From Megalobrama amblycephala (lineage: Eukaryota > Chordata > Actinopteri > Cypriniformes > Xenocyprididae), in assembly GCF_018812025.1 (NCBI RefSeq), contig NC_063049.1:40723503-40787502 (forward strand): 64,000 bases of DNA. The letters are read 5' to 3'. The notes beneath the pieces are model-generated. The model saw only the letters and a program-made list of their open reading frames with translations. It was not told the DNA's origin and did not search any database. Every line of letters begins with the position of its first letter. Within the stretch, counting starts at the first letter, position 1. Both the position numbers and the translations under genes were made by a program. Below, one piece after another: positions 14,954-26,455 of the stretch.

Positions 14954-15743
14954 GTTTTTAGGAATGCTTCAGCTTCTTTGGAGTCTCTATATGTCTTTTT
15001 AATGCCATTGATGGTAAAAGACAAAACTGCTGGATACGCCATCTGGAAACGTTGGAAATGTTCCTCCCGATAAGATCTGTGCACACAGTGTTAAACGCTC
15101 TCCTGGCCATCCGGAACACTTGGCAGGATATCGGGAACAATCTGAAGGTTAGTGCCCTCGTACGGTATATTCCTGTGTCGTTTGGCCGCCGACAGTATCA
15201 TCCTGACATCTCACGAGCATTGTAATTTGATGAATATTGGGCGTGGACGTCCATCTCCAGGTACTCCAAAGCCCCGATGGGCATGGTCAATGGCCACCGG
15301 TAGTTGACCGGTAGTTTTAACAGTTTAGGAATAAATTCTTCAAAGAACACAATCGGGTCACTTCCTTCGGTAGCTTCTATTAGATTTAGTAGTCTGATGT
15401 TGTCACGTCGTGATCACCCTTCTAGGTCCATCACTTTGTTCATTAACTCCTTATTAATTTTCTCAAGCTCATCCATTCGCATTTTTATCGGTGCGATGCC
15501 ATCTTCTAGTTCAGAAATGCATGTTTCTGATTCAAACTGTTGGGCTTTGAGTGAATCAGTTGCTGCTACAACATCATCGATGCGCTTTATTATGTTGTTC
15601 AACTTGGCGTCCAACATAGACTCAAACTTGTCAAAAGACTCTTTTACAGACGTTTGAATATGCTGTCCCTCCTCTGCAACAGCCACAGAAATCATCTTTA
15701 ACAGCGTCAGTTGAAAGTTCAGAAAAGTTTGCGGAGGAGCTAG
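14954..15743 (-). pseudogene. LINE ORF1 remnant, L1-type (coiled coil + RRM + CTD)
   Basis: An open minus-strand stretch (15740-15412) reads as a heptad-rich coiled coil (ESMLDAKLNNIIKRIDD, MRMDELEKINKELMNK). It is followed after an in-frame TGA (15401-15399) by SRRDNIRLLNL and GSDPIVFFEEFIP, the classic L1 ORF1 RRM region. Frame-shifted pieces then read IPYEGTNLQIVPD and AYPAVLSFTINGIKKTYRDS with EAEAFL, the C-terminal domain, ending at a TGA near 14954. This is the trimeric RNA-binding ORF1 protein type of L1-like elements (family knowledge). It has at least one stop and two frameshifts. Confidence 0.8.
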
Positions 15744-15922
15744 CTGAAAAAGTTCCACCTTTGAATTGAATAATAAGAGGCCTTTGCAGATCTGTAGGAG
15801 AGCCTTAAAGGGTGCGTTCTAAGCAGCAACCTTCCGCTCTCTCTCTTGAACCCAACACAGAAGTGACTTAAACTGCAATTCATCGACTGGCCACTAGAGA
15901 CAGGCTTCAAAAGGAGTCAATC
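15744..15922. repeat. 179-bp direct repeat, copy 2 (putative LINE target-site duplication)
   Basis: The partner of 9879-10057 with two mismatches. It abuts the 5' end of the LINE and continues rightward into a dispersed repeat (to about 16280), so the LINE appears to have landed in that older repeat. Confidence 0.9.
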
Positions 15923-16282
15923 CCATAGATCCCCCTTGTTAAAATGCCCAACTTTACAGTGGAAAAAAATATGTTTACAGCCTGGTACAAAAAGTGGTTT
16001 TGGTCTAAATAGCTAATTTTGCCCTTCATGACAACTGTGAGGGGGTGATTTTTTTTATAACTCATCTGTTTAAATTATATTAAGCCTTAATTTCTGCATA
16101 ATAAAGGGGGCGTGGTCACTTGAGTGACAGCTGGATTGCCGCTGCTGTCACTACTAGCCGTTTGTCTGCTGTCTGTTAGCTCCACCCACGTCCCACCTCT
16201 TTGCCCAAATTCGGTTATCCGGGAGTGACACGCAGTGAAGCGCTGCCAAGATGGCGACGGCCAGCTCCATCCAATTTGAGCT
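15923..16282. repeat. dispersed cyprinid repeat (right part)
   Basis: It contains TTTACAGCCTGGTACAAAAA and GGGGGCGTGGTCACTTGAGT, motifs I remember from a widespread fish repeat; I could not run a database check. The left part is the 179-bp block, now separated by the LINE. No coding signal. Confidence 0.5.
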
Positions 16283-19200
16283 TTAACTCCCTGAGGTCTG
16301 AAAACGCGCCGGCGCATTTTGCAGGATTTTTTCACATTGCAGCAAAACAGACTTAAAATACTCCGTCATTTCTTGTCATAGAGACATAAGTAATATATCA
16401 ATTGAAACTATAGAATGTCTTCTTTTATTTGTGTACACTCAGAGTAAAAACACAATGTTGTTCTTTTTGTAAAATATAGAAAACTAACATGATGCGTGAT
16501 CTCTCCTCTCCCTCTGAACGAAGTCCAATCTGATAGTTCTCAGAAAATGAACTGTAACTTATGAATACTAATGACAAAAAAAATGACACTTATGTCTAAA
16601 GAAACGTTGAAATGTCAGGTTTTAAATCATGCAAGTCAAATCGAAAACAAACATTCTGTGTTTATGTAATCTGTATGAAAAGAGAGCCATGTCAGAAGTC
16701 CGTGATTCAGCTCATTATCCGCTAATGCGGGGACGCCCACGGAGGGAGCGCTATTCAGAGGCAAATTCAGAGGCAATACTTGTATGCATTGTCTCAATCA
16801 TGTATTTATTGTCTTGAAAAGTGTTTATTTGGATGTTAACCCTCAGGGGTCTGAGGCTGATTTGGGGCCTGGAGAAGTTTTGACATGCTCTAACATTTGT
16901 GCTTTTTTCAGTTGTTCATAAACATATAAATGACAAAAGTGTCATTACACTGTATTCAGCACAAACTAGGCTACAATAATATGTGAGGAACATGTATGTA
17001 CATGTTTGTGTTTTTGAAGGAATAATGTTTATGCGTGGTTACTGAAAAAACAAAAAACTTAAGTCACTGAAATAAGGCCAAAATAAGTATATTAAATCTG
17101 TGTTCACAAGACTTTTGGGTATTGGAGGTTGTAGACTAGAGTTTTTGCTTCAAAATTATGTAAAAATGATGCTGCCTACTCCTTCATATAAAACAATATA
17201 TTGATTTAGTTTTTGTAAGACACTTTTTGCCAAGAAACACAGTATGCATGGAGGCGTGAATCACCACTGAAAAATGGGCCATTCTCACCTGAGAAGACAA
17301 AAGAATTGGATAGTAATGAGCTGAAATGACTTGCATATTAATGAGGCATTTCAGTCAGGTAGGCTGTGAAAAAAACCTTCTGTGATGTCTCAAGCTCATC
17401 ATGATACATGAAACATACAGAAAAATATTATTACAATATAAAGTAATGGTTTTATATTATACTTTAAAATATAATGTATTTCTGTGATGCAAAGAGTCTG
17501 AATATAGGCTTTTAGTTTAAAAGCATGCACATTTGGAGAAATATTGGATTCTCATATGCTTATGTCAATTTTCTATACAGAGGAGTTATATTTATTTAAT
17601 ATTCATTGTCATTACTATGAGCGCTGGTGTTTTCAATTCATACTTGAAGTCGGAGGGCGCTCTCTGTGCATTTTTAGTCCACAAATTCATCTAAAAGAAG
17701 AAGAGGCTATTCCATGAATGGAGTTTCCAATTCATACTGCAGCCGGAGGGCGCTAAAGAAACAAAAACTCATCTAAAATTCATCTGTAGAAGAAAAGAAA
17801 ACAGGAACTAACTGCATGTCTTCTAGAGCTCCCTAACCATGACTTTTACATCCAGATAAACACTTTTCAAGACAATAAATACACGATTGAGACGATGAAT
17901 GCATGTATTGCCTCTGAATTTGCGTCTCAATAGCGCTGGCTCCGTGGGCGTGGCCGCATTAGCAGATAATGAGCTGAATCACGGACTTCTGACATGGCTC
18001 TCTTTTCATACAGATTACATAAACACAGAAGGTTTGTTTTCGATTTGACTTAAATGATTTAAAACCTGACATCTTAACGTTTTTTTAGACATAAGTTTAA
18101 CTTTTCTGTGATTAGTATTCACTAAGTTACAGTTCATTTTCTGAGAACTATCAGATTGGACTTCGTTCAGAGGGAGAGGAGAAATCACACATCATGTTAG
18201 TTTTCTTTATTTTACAAAAAGCACAACATTGTGTTTTTACTCTGAGTGTATACAAATAAAAGAAGATATTCTATAGTTTCAATTGATATATTACTTATGT
18301 CTCTATGACAAAAAATGACGGAGTATTTTAAGTCTGTTTTGCTGCAATGTGAAAAAAAACCTGCAAAACGCGCCGGCGCGTTTTCAGACCTCAGAGTGTT
18401 AAAGCCATGGTTAGCGATCTCTAGAAGACATGCCGTTAGTTCCTGGTTCCTTTTCTTCTTTATATGAATTTGTGGCCTAAAGGTGTACAGAGCGCCCTCC
18501 GGCTGCAAGTATAAATTGAAAACACAGTATCCAGCACTCATAGTGATGACAATAAATATTGAATAAATATTACTCCTCAGTATAGAAAATTGACATAAAT
18601 ATATAAGAATCCATCAATATTTCTCCAAATGTGCATGTTTTTAAGCTAAAAGCCTATATGAAATGCCATAGAGGTAACATAATTGTTCAGACACTTTGCA
18701 TCACAGAAATACATTATATTTTAAAGAATATAATAGAATACCATTATTTTAAATTGTAATAATATTTTACAGTATTGCTGTTTATGATGAGCTGAGACAT
18801 GATTACAGAGGGTTTTTTCACACCCTACCTAACTGAAAGGCCTCATTAATATGCAAGTCATTTCAGGTCATTATTATGTGATTCTTTTGTCTTCTCAGGT
18901 GAGAATCACCCATTATTCATGATGATTCATGCCTCCACGCATACTGTGTTTCTTGAAAAAAAGTGTCTTACAAAAACTAAATCAATATATTGTTTTATAT
19001 GAAGGAGTAGGCAGCATAATTTTTACATAATTCTGAAGCAAAAATCTACAATCTCCAATACCCAGAAGTCTTGTGAACACAGATTTAATATACTTTTTTG
19101 GCCTTATTTCAGTGACTTAAGTTTTTTGTTTTGTCAATAACCACGCATAAACATTATTCCTTCAAAAATACAAATATGTACATACATGTTCCTCACATAT

Positions 19201-19343
19201 TATGGTAGCCTAGTTTGTGCTGAATACAGTGTAATGACACTTTTGTCATTTATATGTTTATGAACAACTGAAAAAAGCACAAATGTCAGGGCATGTCAAA
19301 ACTTCTCCAAGCCCCAAATCAGCCTCAGACTCCAGAGGGTTAA
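16283..19343. mobile_element. interleaved fold-back complex (A-B-A'-B')
   Basis: Four blocks are separated by TTAA or a near-TTAA. A spans 16287-16835 and B 16840-17843. A' (17848-18398) is the inverse of A, and B' (18403-19339) is the inverse of B. TTAA sites sit at 16283, 16836, 18399 and 19340, with TTTA at 17844. Outer starts are similar (CTCCCTGAGGTCTGAAAA for A, CCCTCAGGGGTCTGAGGC for B). The symmetric arms and TTAA flanks suggest non-autonomous DNA transposons. There is no coding sequence of recognised type. Confidence 0.75.
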
Positions 19344-19398
19344 AAATGCTCTTCAGAAACCTATGTCAAGGACATTACGTCCATTGTTTTATACAGTC

Positions 19399-19600
19399 TA
19401 TGGTTAGTTCACCCAAAAATGAAAATACTGACATCATTTACTCTGCCTCATGTGGTTCCAAACCCGTAAGACAAACACAAATTAAGATATTTTTAATGAA
19501 ATCTGAGCGACTTCTGTCCCTCCATTGACAGTCTACTCAACTACCACTTTGACGTTCATAAAAAGATCGAAAAACTAATCCATATGAATCAAGTTGTTTA
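19399..19600. mobile_element. single arm of a TTAA fold-back MITE
   Basis: Starts TTAGTTCACCCAAAAATGAA and shows the family arm (CATTTACTCTGCCTCATG, then TCCCTCCATTGACAGTCTAC). No matching right arm follows, so it is truncated. Confidence 0.75.
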
Positions 19601-21900
19601 CCCCTAAGGGAAGAAGAAACAATAACTTTATATGCAAAACAGATTTAATTTAGGCTTTTATTCAGGTTGGCCTGAAGATTTATCATCACTGCAGCGCTCT
19701 ATAGGGAACAACTAAAGATTCAGTGAGTGCAGGGGAATACCAGGTGAGTTAAGCTAGCGTGCCCTTTTTAACTTGCCCCTGCGGTTATAGATCTCTCTGC
19801 CTGTGGTCAGTTTCCAAGCACAGAGGCCTGTGCCAGCCGATACCTCTGAGATCAAAGCCGACAAAGAAATGAGTAATACAGCCAAACAAACACCACACGT
19901 TCCTCGAGGCCGAATAACTGCAGTTGCACAGCCCTCTGGGGTTTACCATGTGATATACAGCATTAATTACTGCTTTGATATTCACACAGACAGAACTCCC
20001 TGTCACTCTGCATGAGAAATGAAAACAACATCAATTGCGGTTCCTTCCTTTAAGGACACGGACACCGAGACCACCCACAGTAACGTTCACTGACTGTCTG
20101 ACGCAAAGTGCACACAAAACCGGATAGTGTCAGTGAAAAATTGCAAGCTATGATTAGATGGGCTGGTTTTAATCAGGCATGGATGTTCAAAAAATGAGCG
20201 CTCGTGAGGGAGAACTAATCAAATCTGTGAAAGAAATTCAGGCACTTACTAACAAACAATCTGTATATTCTGCTTTGTTTTTTGAGTCTGTGAAATAATT
20301 CAAAACACTTTTAATAGATTGGATGTATTAGTTGGATGATAATAGTAAATTACTAATAGTAAAAAGTCTATGCAAAACAAGACTGAAATGACAATACGAG
20401 ATAACCTACAAAAAAAAAAAAAAGTTGCTGTTTTATGTCAAAGTATGATTTTTTTATTGAAACTGTTTAGAAGTAATGTGCTATAAAAATGTAAAACCAA
20501 ATGCTATTCATAATCATTTGGAAAGTAGGCTGGTGATTTTATATATTAATATATAAAATGATAATAATAGTGATAAGTTAATAAATATTATTTTTGCAAT
20601 TCCATTCGGTGATGCTTAAGGCACAGAAATCACATCTTTAGATTTTATCAGGAAAAATAAAGTTGGTAAAAATCATTTCTGTGTCCATTTTTAATAAATC
20701 AATTCTGAAGTCCGATTCAATGATTCATTTGCATCACAGAATATGTTCACACAAATCTAAAATGTTTAAAAAAAATAAATATACATAATACAATATTGCT
20801 ATAAATATTTAAATCTAGGTAAGTATTGAAATTTATGGCTATTTATTGGTGCATTAAATAAAATAAATGATAATTCTTTCTTGTTTATTCAGTGAAAAAC
20901 AGTGTAGAAAACATGAAGTGGATGGTTTTCACTGCGTTTTTCTTTTTGCATTACACATTTTCAATCTACTTGGTTGAAATTATGCTTCAAAAATTATGCT
21001 TCATTATGCTGAAATGGTGTCAAGATTATACAAGTTATTTCACTCAGTCCTCACTGGAAGAAAGAAATGCATTTTGCAGTACGTTTCTCAGGTCATTATT
21101 TGAGAAGCTCTGGACGTCTTCCTTTCAGCTGTTGTACTTGAAAGCACCAGGCAGCAAATCAGAGCCTTTGGGCTTCAGCTGAAGACTGACCTTGAAAGAC
21201 CTTCCAGAAGGAGCAGATAAACCTGTTCTCCCTGAGACGCTTCACAGAGCGGGATGCTCTGCTCTCAGACACTGTAGTTGATCAGTGGTGTTGTCTGACA
21301 GGGCTCTGAGGCCATTTTGTAGGACTGCAATGGACCATGGAGCACAGAAACCCCAGCTTTTGTGTACCCACTTCCCAGTAACTTCAAATTGCATCTGCCA
21401 TTAAATCTTTCATGGTCGGCTTCTTCATAATCAACGACTGAGAAAGAAAAATATTGTTTGGCTAATGAAGCACAGTGAGGCCTTTTTTAAGCAAAGGCAA
21501 AAATAATCAATTGAATCAGGTTTTGCTGTTTGGCATGATTTAACACCACAATTTTCAGCCTTATTCTTGATCAATAGTAAAAACAAACAGAAGTTATTAA
21601 CCAAATTTGAGGTCAACAGTTTCCTGGCAACAGGTTAGTTAAGCATATTAATTTTGATTTGGAGCAACAACAAAAAAAAAGGTGTGAAAATTAGGAAAAA
21701 AGACAAAGGAACAAGACTGTGAACTTAACAACTTTTTTTGAGAGAAAACTACAACCCCATAAAGCATAGCGAATGAGGTAAGATAATAGAAAAGATTACA
21801 TTAACAGATATACAGATATATATATATATATGTTAAAATTTTAAGGAGAAAATTAAATGAAAGGGCTTTATACTTCCAAAAACCAATCAGTTGCCTTCTG
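19600..21900 (-). other. cers6 intron 3, largely unique stretch
   Basis: AT-rich sequence without recognisable transposon ends. The open frame at 20892-21182 (hydrophobic, 96 codons) has no recognised domain and no sign of splicing. I assign nothing here. Confidence 0.4.
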
Positions 21901-21907
21901 TAATATT

Positions 21908-22798
21908 AGGGCTGGGTATTGACACAAATTTCACCATTCGATTCAATTTCGATTCACATGCTAGCGATTCAATTCGATTCCGATTCCGATTATTTTGGAT
22001 ATATATCAGGTACAGTACATGGCACATTTTCTCAAGGAAAACAATCTCTACATGGGAGTCAGTTTATGCAGTACTTGCATAAAACTTTATAATAATAAAA
22101 TTATAATATTAACTTTACACTCACATAAATATATTTCTACTATTTAATGCATTTAAACATGCATTAAATATTGAAGAACATTAAAAAATTATAATGAATA
22201 TGTTATATGGTGCATATATTTGGCAAAATACTCTCTTTAGAGTTAATTTTTCTAGTTGACTAATGGGTTTATGGTCAGTGAATCATGTTTTTCTGAGGTC
22301 AATGTGACTTTACATGACCTGTTATAAGCTGTTTTATTGATGTCTTTCAGCGGTCGAAACACTGATTAAGCATTCACATAAGACATAATACGGATTTGGG
22401 TAAGTTGTACTCTATCTTTTAACATACAGTAGGCTACCTTCAGATGTTCATTTATTTATTTCACGCTGTAACCGGTACCAGAAGATCAGTTCACGTCACG
22501 TGCTTCACGCTACCGATTTGCTTGAACTCAGGAGCGTCAGCGATCTGTGACGCCACATTAAACAGTGCCAAAATGGCATTTATTTTATGAATTTCATAAT
22601 GAAATGAACAGAACTTGAAATCTGAGACTGTTTCATATCAAAAGTAATAATGCAGTAAGCTTATTTATTGGATGGGAGGCATCTGAAAACAGGATATCAG
22701 CTGAAAACAGGATAGACTAATCGACTCTTGGGATTTAAGAATCGATATCGGTTAGTAAAAAGAGAGAATCGAGAAATCGACATTTTTTACCCAGCCCT
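21908..22798. mobile_element. hAT-like non-autonomous element
   Basis: It starts GGGCTGGGTATTGACACA within ATTAGGGCTGGG and ends TTTTTTACCCAGCCC followed by TATG. Subterminal repeats of the GATTCAATTCGATTC and AGAATCGATATCGG types occur at both ends. It is about 890 bp with no transposase frame, and resembles the terminal style of the element at 10228. Confidence 0.7.
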
Positions 22799-22799
22799 A

Positions 22800-24560
22800 T
22801 GTAATATAGTTCTAGATTATTAAAACAGACAGTTTAGGTCCTGGATGCTGAATGGTCAATACAGACTCACCAAAATACATTTTGTAACCGTTTTTAATAT
22901 AGCTACTCCTCCCTCCAAATCTGCATTATGGATTTAAACCAAGAGATTGAGATTGAGAACAAGAGATTGCATTGCAGAGAAATATTTATATACGTTGACA
23001 ATTTTCCATGTTTGGATGGGATTGGAAGTGCACTATGACCATGGTGATCTCAGGCATTATGCAATAACCACGTCAAAATCTTTTGTGAAGCATCTGGTTG
23101 TTTTTATACAACTCTGACAAAATACTGAACTGAAAATGCCTAATACTGACCACACAATCTGTGTAAACATTTGTCATACAGTGTTTCTATGGTGACTAAA
23201 AATATTCCTTATTCTCTGTGGGTGTGAAATAATCCACTCTTTCCACTGAGCTCTCTACGAGCTGTGATTCTTGCCTTGCAAAGTGAGAAAGACGACCAAA
23301 AAAAAAAAAAAAAACACTGTTGTTTAAAGTCAGTCGAGGTTACACGACTAACAAGAGAGATCTTAAGACTTCCTTATGCCAAAAAAAGGAGGACAAATAC
23401 AATTGAACTTCTAGTGGTAAAATGCCAACTAGTTAAAAATCTAAGCCAAAAAATACTCCACTGACAGAATCAGGTTATGTTCAGACTAGAATACCACCAT
23501 TCTATTTACTATTTGTGCAGTATATAGTACAGTCTGTATACTGTGCATATTAAGAAAGTGTTCTGTATGCACAAAACACACAGATGACCTACTAGATTTG
23601 CCAAAATACAGTATGAAGCATACAACACAGCACATGGTTTGAGACACAATGCAATGACCTTGACCTTTCAGGGTGATGCATGAACCAGAAGATCAGGCAC
23701 AAACAATGACCATTTTTATTTCTTAGATGATAACTGGATGCCACTCACAGAATTAAATATGTCACATGACACTGTATACTTCTGTTGCATAATGACTTCT
23801 ATTCTTTCAGTTTACACTAGGACTGCATAATTAATCAAAAAATGTTGCCTTCCAAGGCCACTCCCAGTCTGCTCCTATTGAAAAGTCTTGACCAGAGTCA
23901 ACTACTGCCTTGCTTGAGTAGGAAATACTTCTTGGCAAACTTTTTGTTACAATGGTGGCGACTTTTATTGTTCCCAGCTAACATTTAGTGGGAGTCTGGG
24001 AGTTAGTTATGCTATTGGAAATTTCCTACTTCCCACTTCTAAAGTCATGATTACGAGCTTGTTGCATTCAAGCGTTATGTTATTGGAAAGGACAGGAACC
24101 ATGGAGGACACCAAGTTTATTCTTGTCTATTTATTGGTAAAATCTTATTAAAATTCAGAAAATCGTATTAAAGCCTAAATTGATTCTATTCTGACTACCA
24201 TATAAACATTCACCGCAATATCTACAGTCAGTTTGCTGACGATTTTCAGTCAAATACAGACTATTTTCACTGTCTATAAAACATGGAATATGCATCAAAT
24301 GATTATTCATATATGTAAATATGCACTACTTCAACAACAAGACAGGGTGATAAAGCTGTTGTGGAAAAAAACAATAAAGAATACCGGTAACTGCAGCATT
24401 CATTCTCTCTTCAGCCATGTTTAAAGTTTATTGCCCGCCCATCTCAGGAACTTGGGTATCAAAATTATCCCCGAACTTCCCAGTGGTAAATACGACTTGA
24501 GAGGGCATTCATGTCCAATTTTTAACTAGGAATCTCGTATTTATAATAATTCCCACATTG
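22800..24560 (-). other. cers6 intron 3, stretch without clear features
   Basis: Contains an imperfect inverted stretch at about 23860-24500 (CCACTCCCAGTCTGCTCC with TGGGAGTTAGTTATGC), possibly a degraded MITE, and a poly-A run at about 23300. Nothing else is supportable. Confidence 0.4.
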
Positions 24561-24584
24561 AAGCCACATGAAGACAGCATTGCG

Positions 24585-24800
24585 TTCAATTTCCAGTGAA
24601 GGATCCGGAAGGTTTTAGGCAGTGGCTAACGGCTGAAAAAAATCATAAATATGGAGACAACACAGCCACAGAAAATCATCGTTTGTAGTCACCATTTCAA
24701 CCTGGATGACAACATACACATTATTTTAGGTCCAAACGGATGGGAAAAACTGAAAGAAACTGCCATTCCGTCAATTAGTTTGGAAGAAGAGGAACAGGGA
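24585..24800 (+). pseudogene. fossil THAP zinc-finger domain
   Basis: Plus-strand translation gives HCVQFPVKDPEGFRQWLTAE from about 24582. After one frameshift near 24680 it gives VCSHHFNLDD, then GPNGWEKLKETAIPSI (about 24680-24780). Order and spacing match a THAP DNA-binding domain: C..F....P......W, then C.HF, then LK..A.PS. The first Cys pair is not clearly seen. It lacks a start with the domain intact and has no visible transposase or gene body after it. It may be a piece of a P-element-like transposon or a THAP gene copy. It sits in cers6 intron 3, on the opposite strand. Confidence 0.55.
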
Positions 24801-25054
24801 GCACCTTCTGCCCAAGCCTCCGAAGCAAAACGGCATCACGTACAGGTACAGGCAAGAAGACTTGCCATAGTGTTCCATTTTTACCATAATGACACAAAAA
24901 GTACAATCTGTAGTTTTCACAAAAGCCCCTGGAGCTGTCAAAAGTCTACTGGATGATGTGTTTTGCACCATCCGGCAGACTTTTGCTGACAAATAAACAT
25001 TAAATTTTCCAGGTAACAGAGAATGAGTAAACATTGTTAATTTACATATACTAC

Positions 25055-26455
25055 TGATGCCCTTTTTGTGTGTGTCCCTTTAAATGCAAATGAGCTGCTG
25101 CTCCTTGCCCGCTTCCCAAAAGAGGGCGGAGCTTTAACCGCTCACACTTTGGCTGCTCAACAACAACAAAGCTGGAGAATCTCACACAGCCAAAATGACG
25201 ATTGTCAGTAACGGTGTTCAGCTGTGAGGACCATCCAGTATTAAATTGAGACTCGTTTATGAAGCAGTCCGGCGTAAAAAGACAGCATGACAACAACACT
25301 CTACAGTGCTTCCCACAGGTTTGAAATATACTTGCGGTGGTAGCCGGGCGAAAAATCTTCCTATTACCCACGGCACAAAAATGGTCTACTACATGTGACA
25401 AACAAATAATGTGTGATTTTTAACAGTATTTTTATTTATTGAAATTAATTTTAATTACATAGCATATTACATTTAATTACATACTAATATTATGCATTAT
25501 TATGCATTGTAAATTATGCAAAATTACAGCATTTAAATGGTTCACCTTTTCCTATGTTCTCCTTGCTGTCATATAGTGTCTCTCTCAGTGAATGGGACAG
25601 AGATTTTACTAGTAAAATTTATAAAATGAATAATATATGTGTCAAATAATGTTCTTAGTCTTTTCTTCCTGTGGGGGAGACTACAATAGTTTACTATGAA
25701 TTAAATGGAAATCAAATTAAATACAATTTATTGTGTAACCAAAATACCAATAATGCCCAAAAGAAAAAGAAAAAACTTAGCGTGTGACTTTTAATTATAA
25801 ACAAGCCCGAAATGCACCGGGACTCTTATTTTGAAATGTCTGTACTATTGCAGGCTGATCCTTCAGATTCTTACAACCGTACAAAACATTTTATATAAAG
25901 GCCATAAAGTAGACATTGTAATAATTCATCAACTTGAGTTCATTAGAAATCGCTTGTCATAAATCTGCGCTTTTCACCGATTGAGAATCACTTTGAAGCA
26001 GACTGAAGCACTGTTGCGCGAGCCTGTAGAACGCGCAACAGCGCCGCCTTGTGACTTTGCAAAATGCAGCGCCTGTGGGAATGTCAGCGGGAGTAAACAG
26101 TTCTGACGCACACGTAACGAGCAGGTACGAAACAAATAGTTTATCGATCACGGATGGTTTCATTATCTTGCGCGGAAATAAAAGTATAAGAGGATAAAAA
26201 TAATAAAAGCAAAAATGTGTCTCCAAATATACTTGGGCGGCCGTTATTATACGTGGGCGTCCCGCCCAAGTAAAGTCTATGTGTGGGAAGCACTGCTCTA
26301 CTACAACAACTCTTCCTCTTCTCTAAAGCAGCCCAACATGGCCTCACCCCCTTTGTTGTGTGTTCTCAGGGGTGGGTTTATGTAAATTTTAGGGTTAGTG
26401 ATGTCACTAAAATGGGAAGAAGCTAGTTGTAGTCCCTACCAGCCATTTGTTGTAG
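25055..26455 (-). mobile_element. MITE of the GGGACATATCATG family, inverted copy, interrupted
   Basis: The two halves (25055-25303 and 26296-26455) match, in inverse orientation, the copies at 28298-29049 and 33792-34448. Shared landmarks are AAGAGGGCGGAGC, CAGCCCAACATGGCCTCACC and ATGCAAATGAGCTGCTGCTC. A separate element is inserted between the halves. Confidence 0.75.
25304..26295. mobile_element. hAT-like element with 5-bp target duplication
   Basis: Terminal inverted repeats CAGTGCTTCCCACA and TGTGGGAAGCACTG. It is flanked on both sides by CTCTA (25299-25303 and 26296-26300). The sister repeat at 33792-34448 carries the uninterrupted site (complement of CTCTA at 33938-33942), which fixes the insertion boundaries. 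It is 992 bp with no transposase frame seen. Five-base duplications are shorter than the usual 8 bp of hAT but are known for some hAT groups. Confidence 0.8.

Larger units (their letters stand above)
10058..15743 (-). mobile_element. decayed non-LTR retrotransposon (LINE), minus strand
   Basis: Read on the minus strand, it starts inside an L1-type ORF1 (15743 to about 14954). It continues into an ORF2 with an apurinic-type endonuclease and reverse transcriptase (about 14490-12075), then a 3' UTR, and ends in an AT-rich tail with ATTG repeats (AATAAATTGATTGATTGAAA, about 10075-10058). It is exactly bracketed by the 179-bp direct repeat. A hAT-like element at 10228-11417 and TA/TG arrays interrupt the 3' UTR. 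All frames carry shifts or stops, so it is not active. The RT motifs suggest the CR1/L2/Jockey group rather than L1. The absence of any sequence before ORF1 suggests 5' truncation, though this could be a short 5' leader. Confidence 0.8.

Noticed and set aside
20892..21182. Hydrophobic 96-codon open frame as a possible intronic gene
   Set aside because: No recognised family, no promoter or polyadenylation evidence, and AT-rich composition makes such frames likely by chance.
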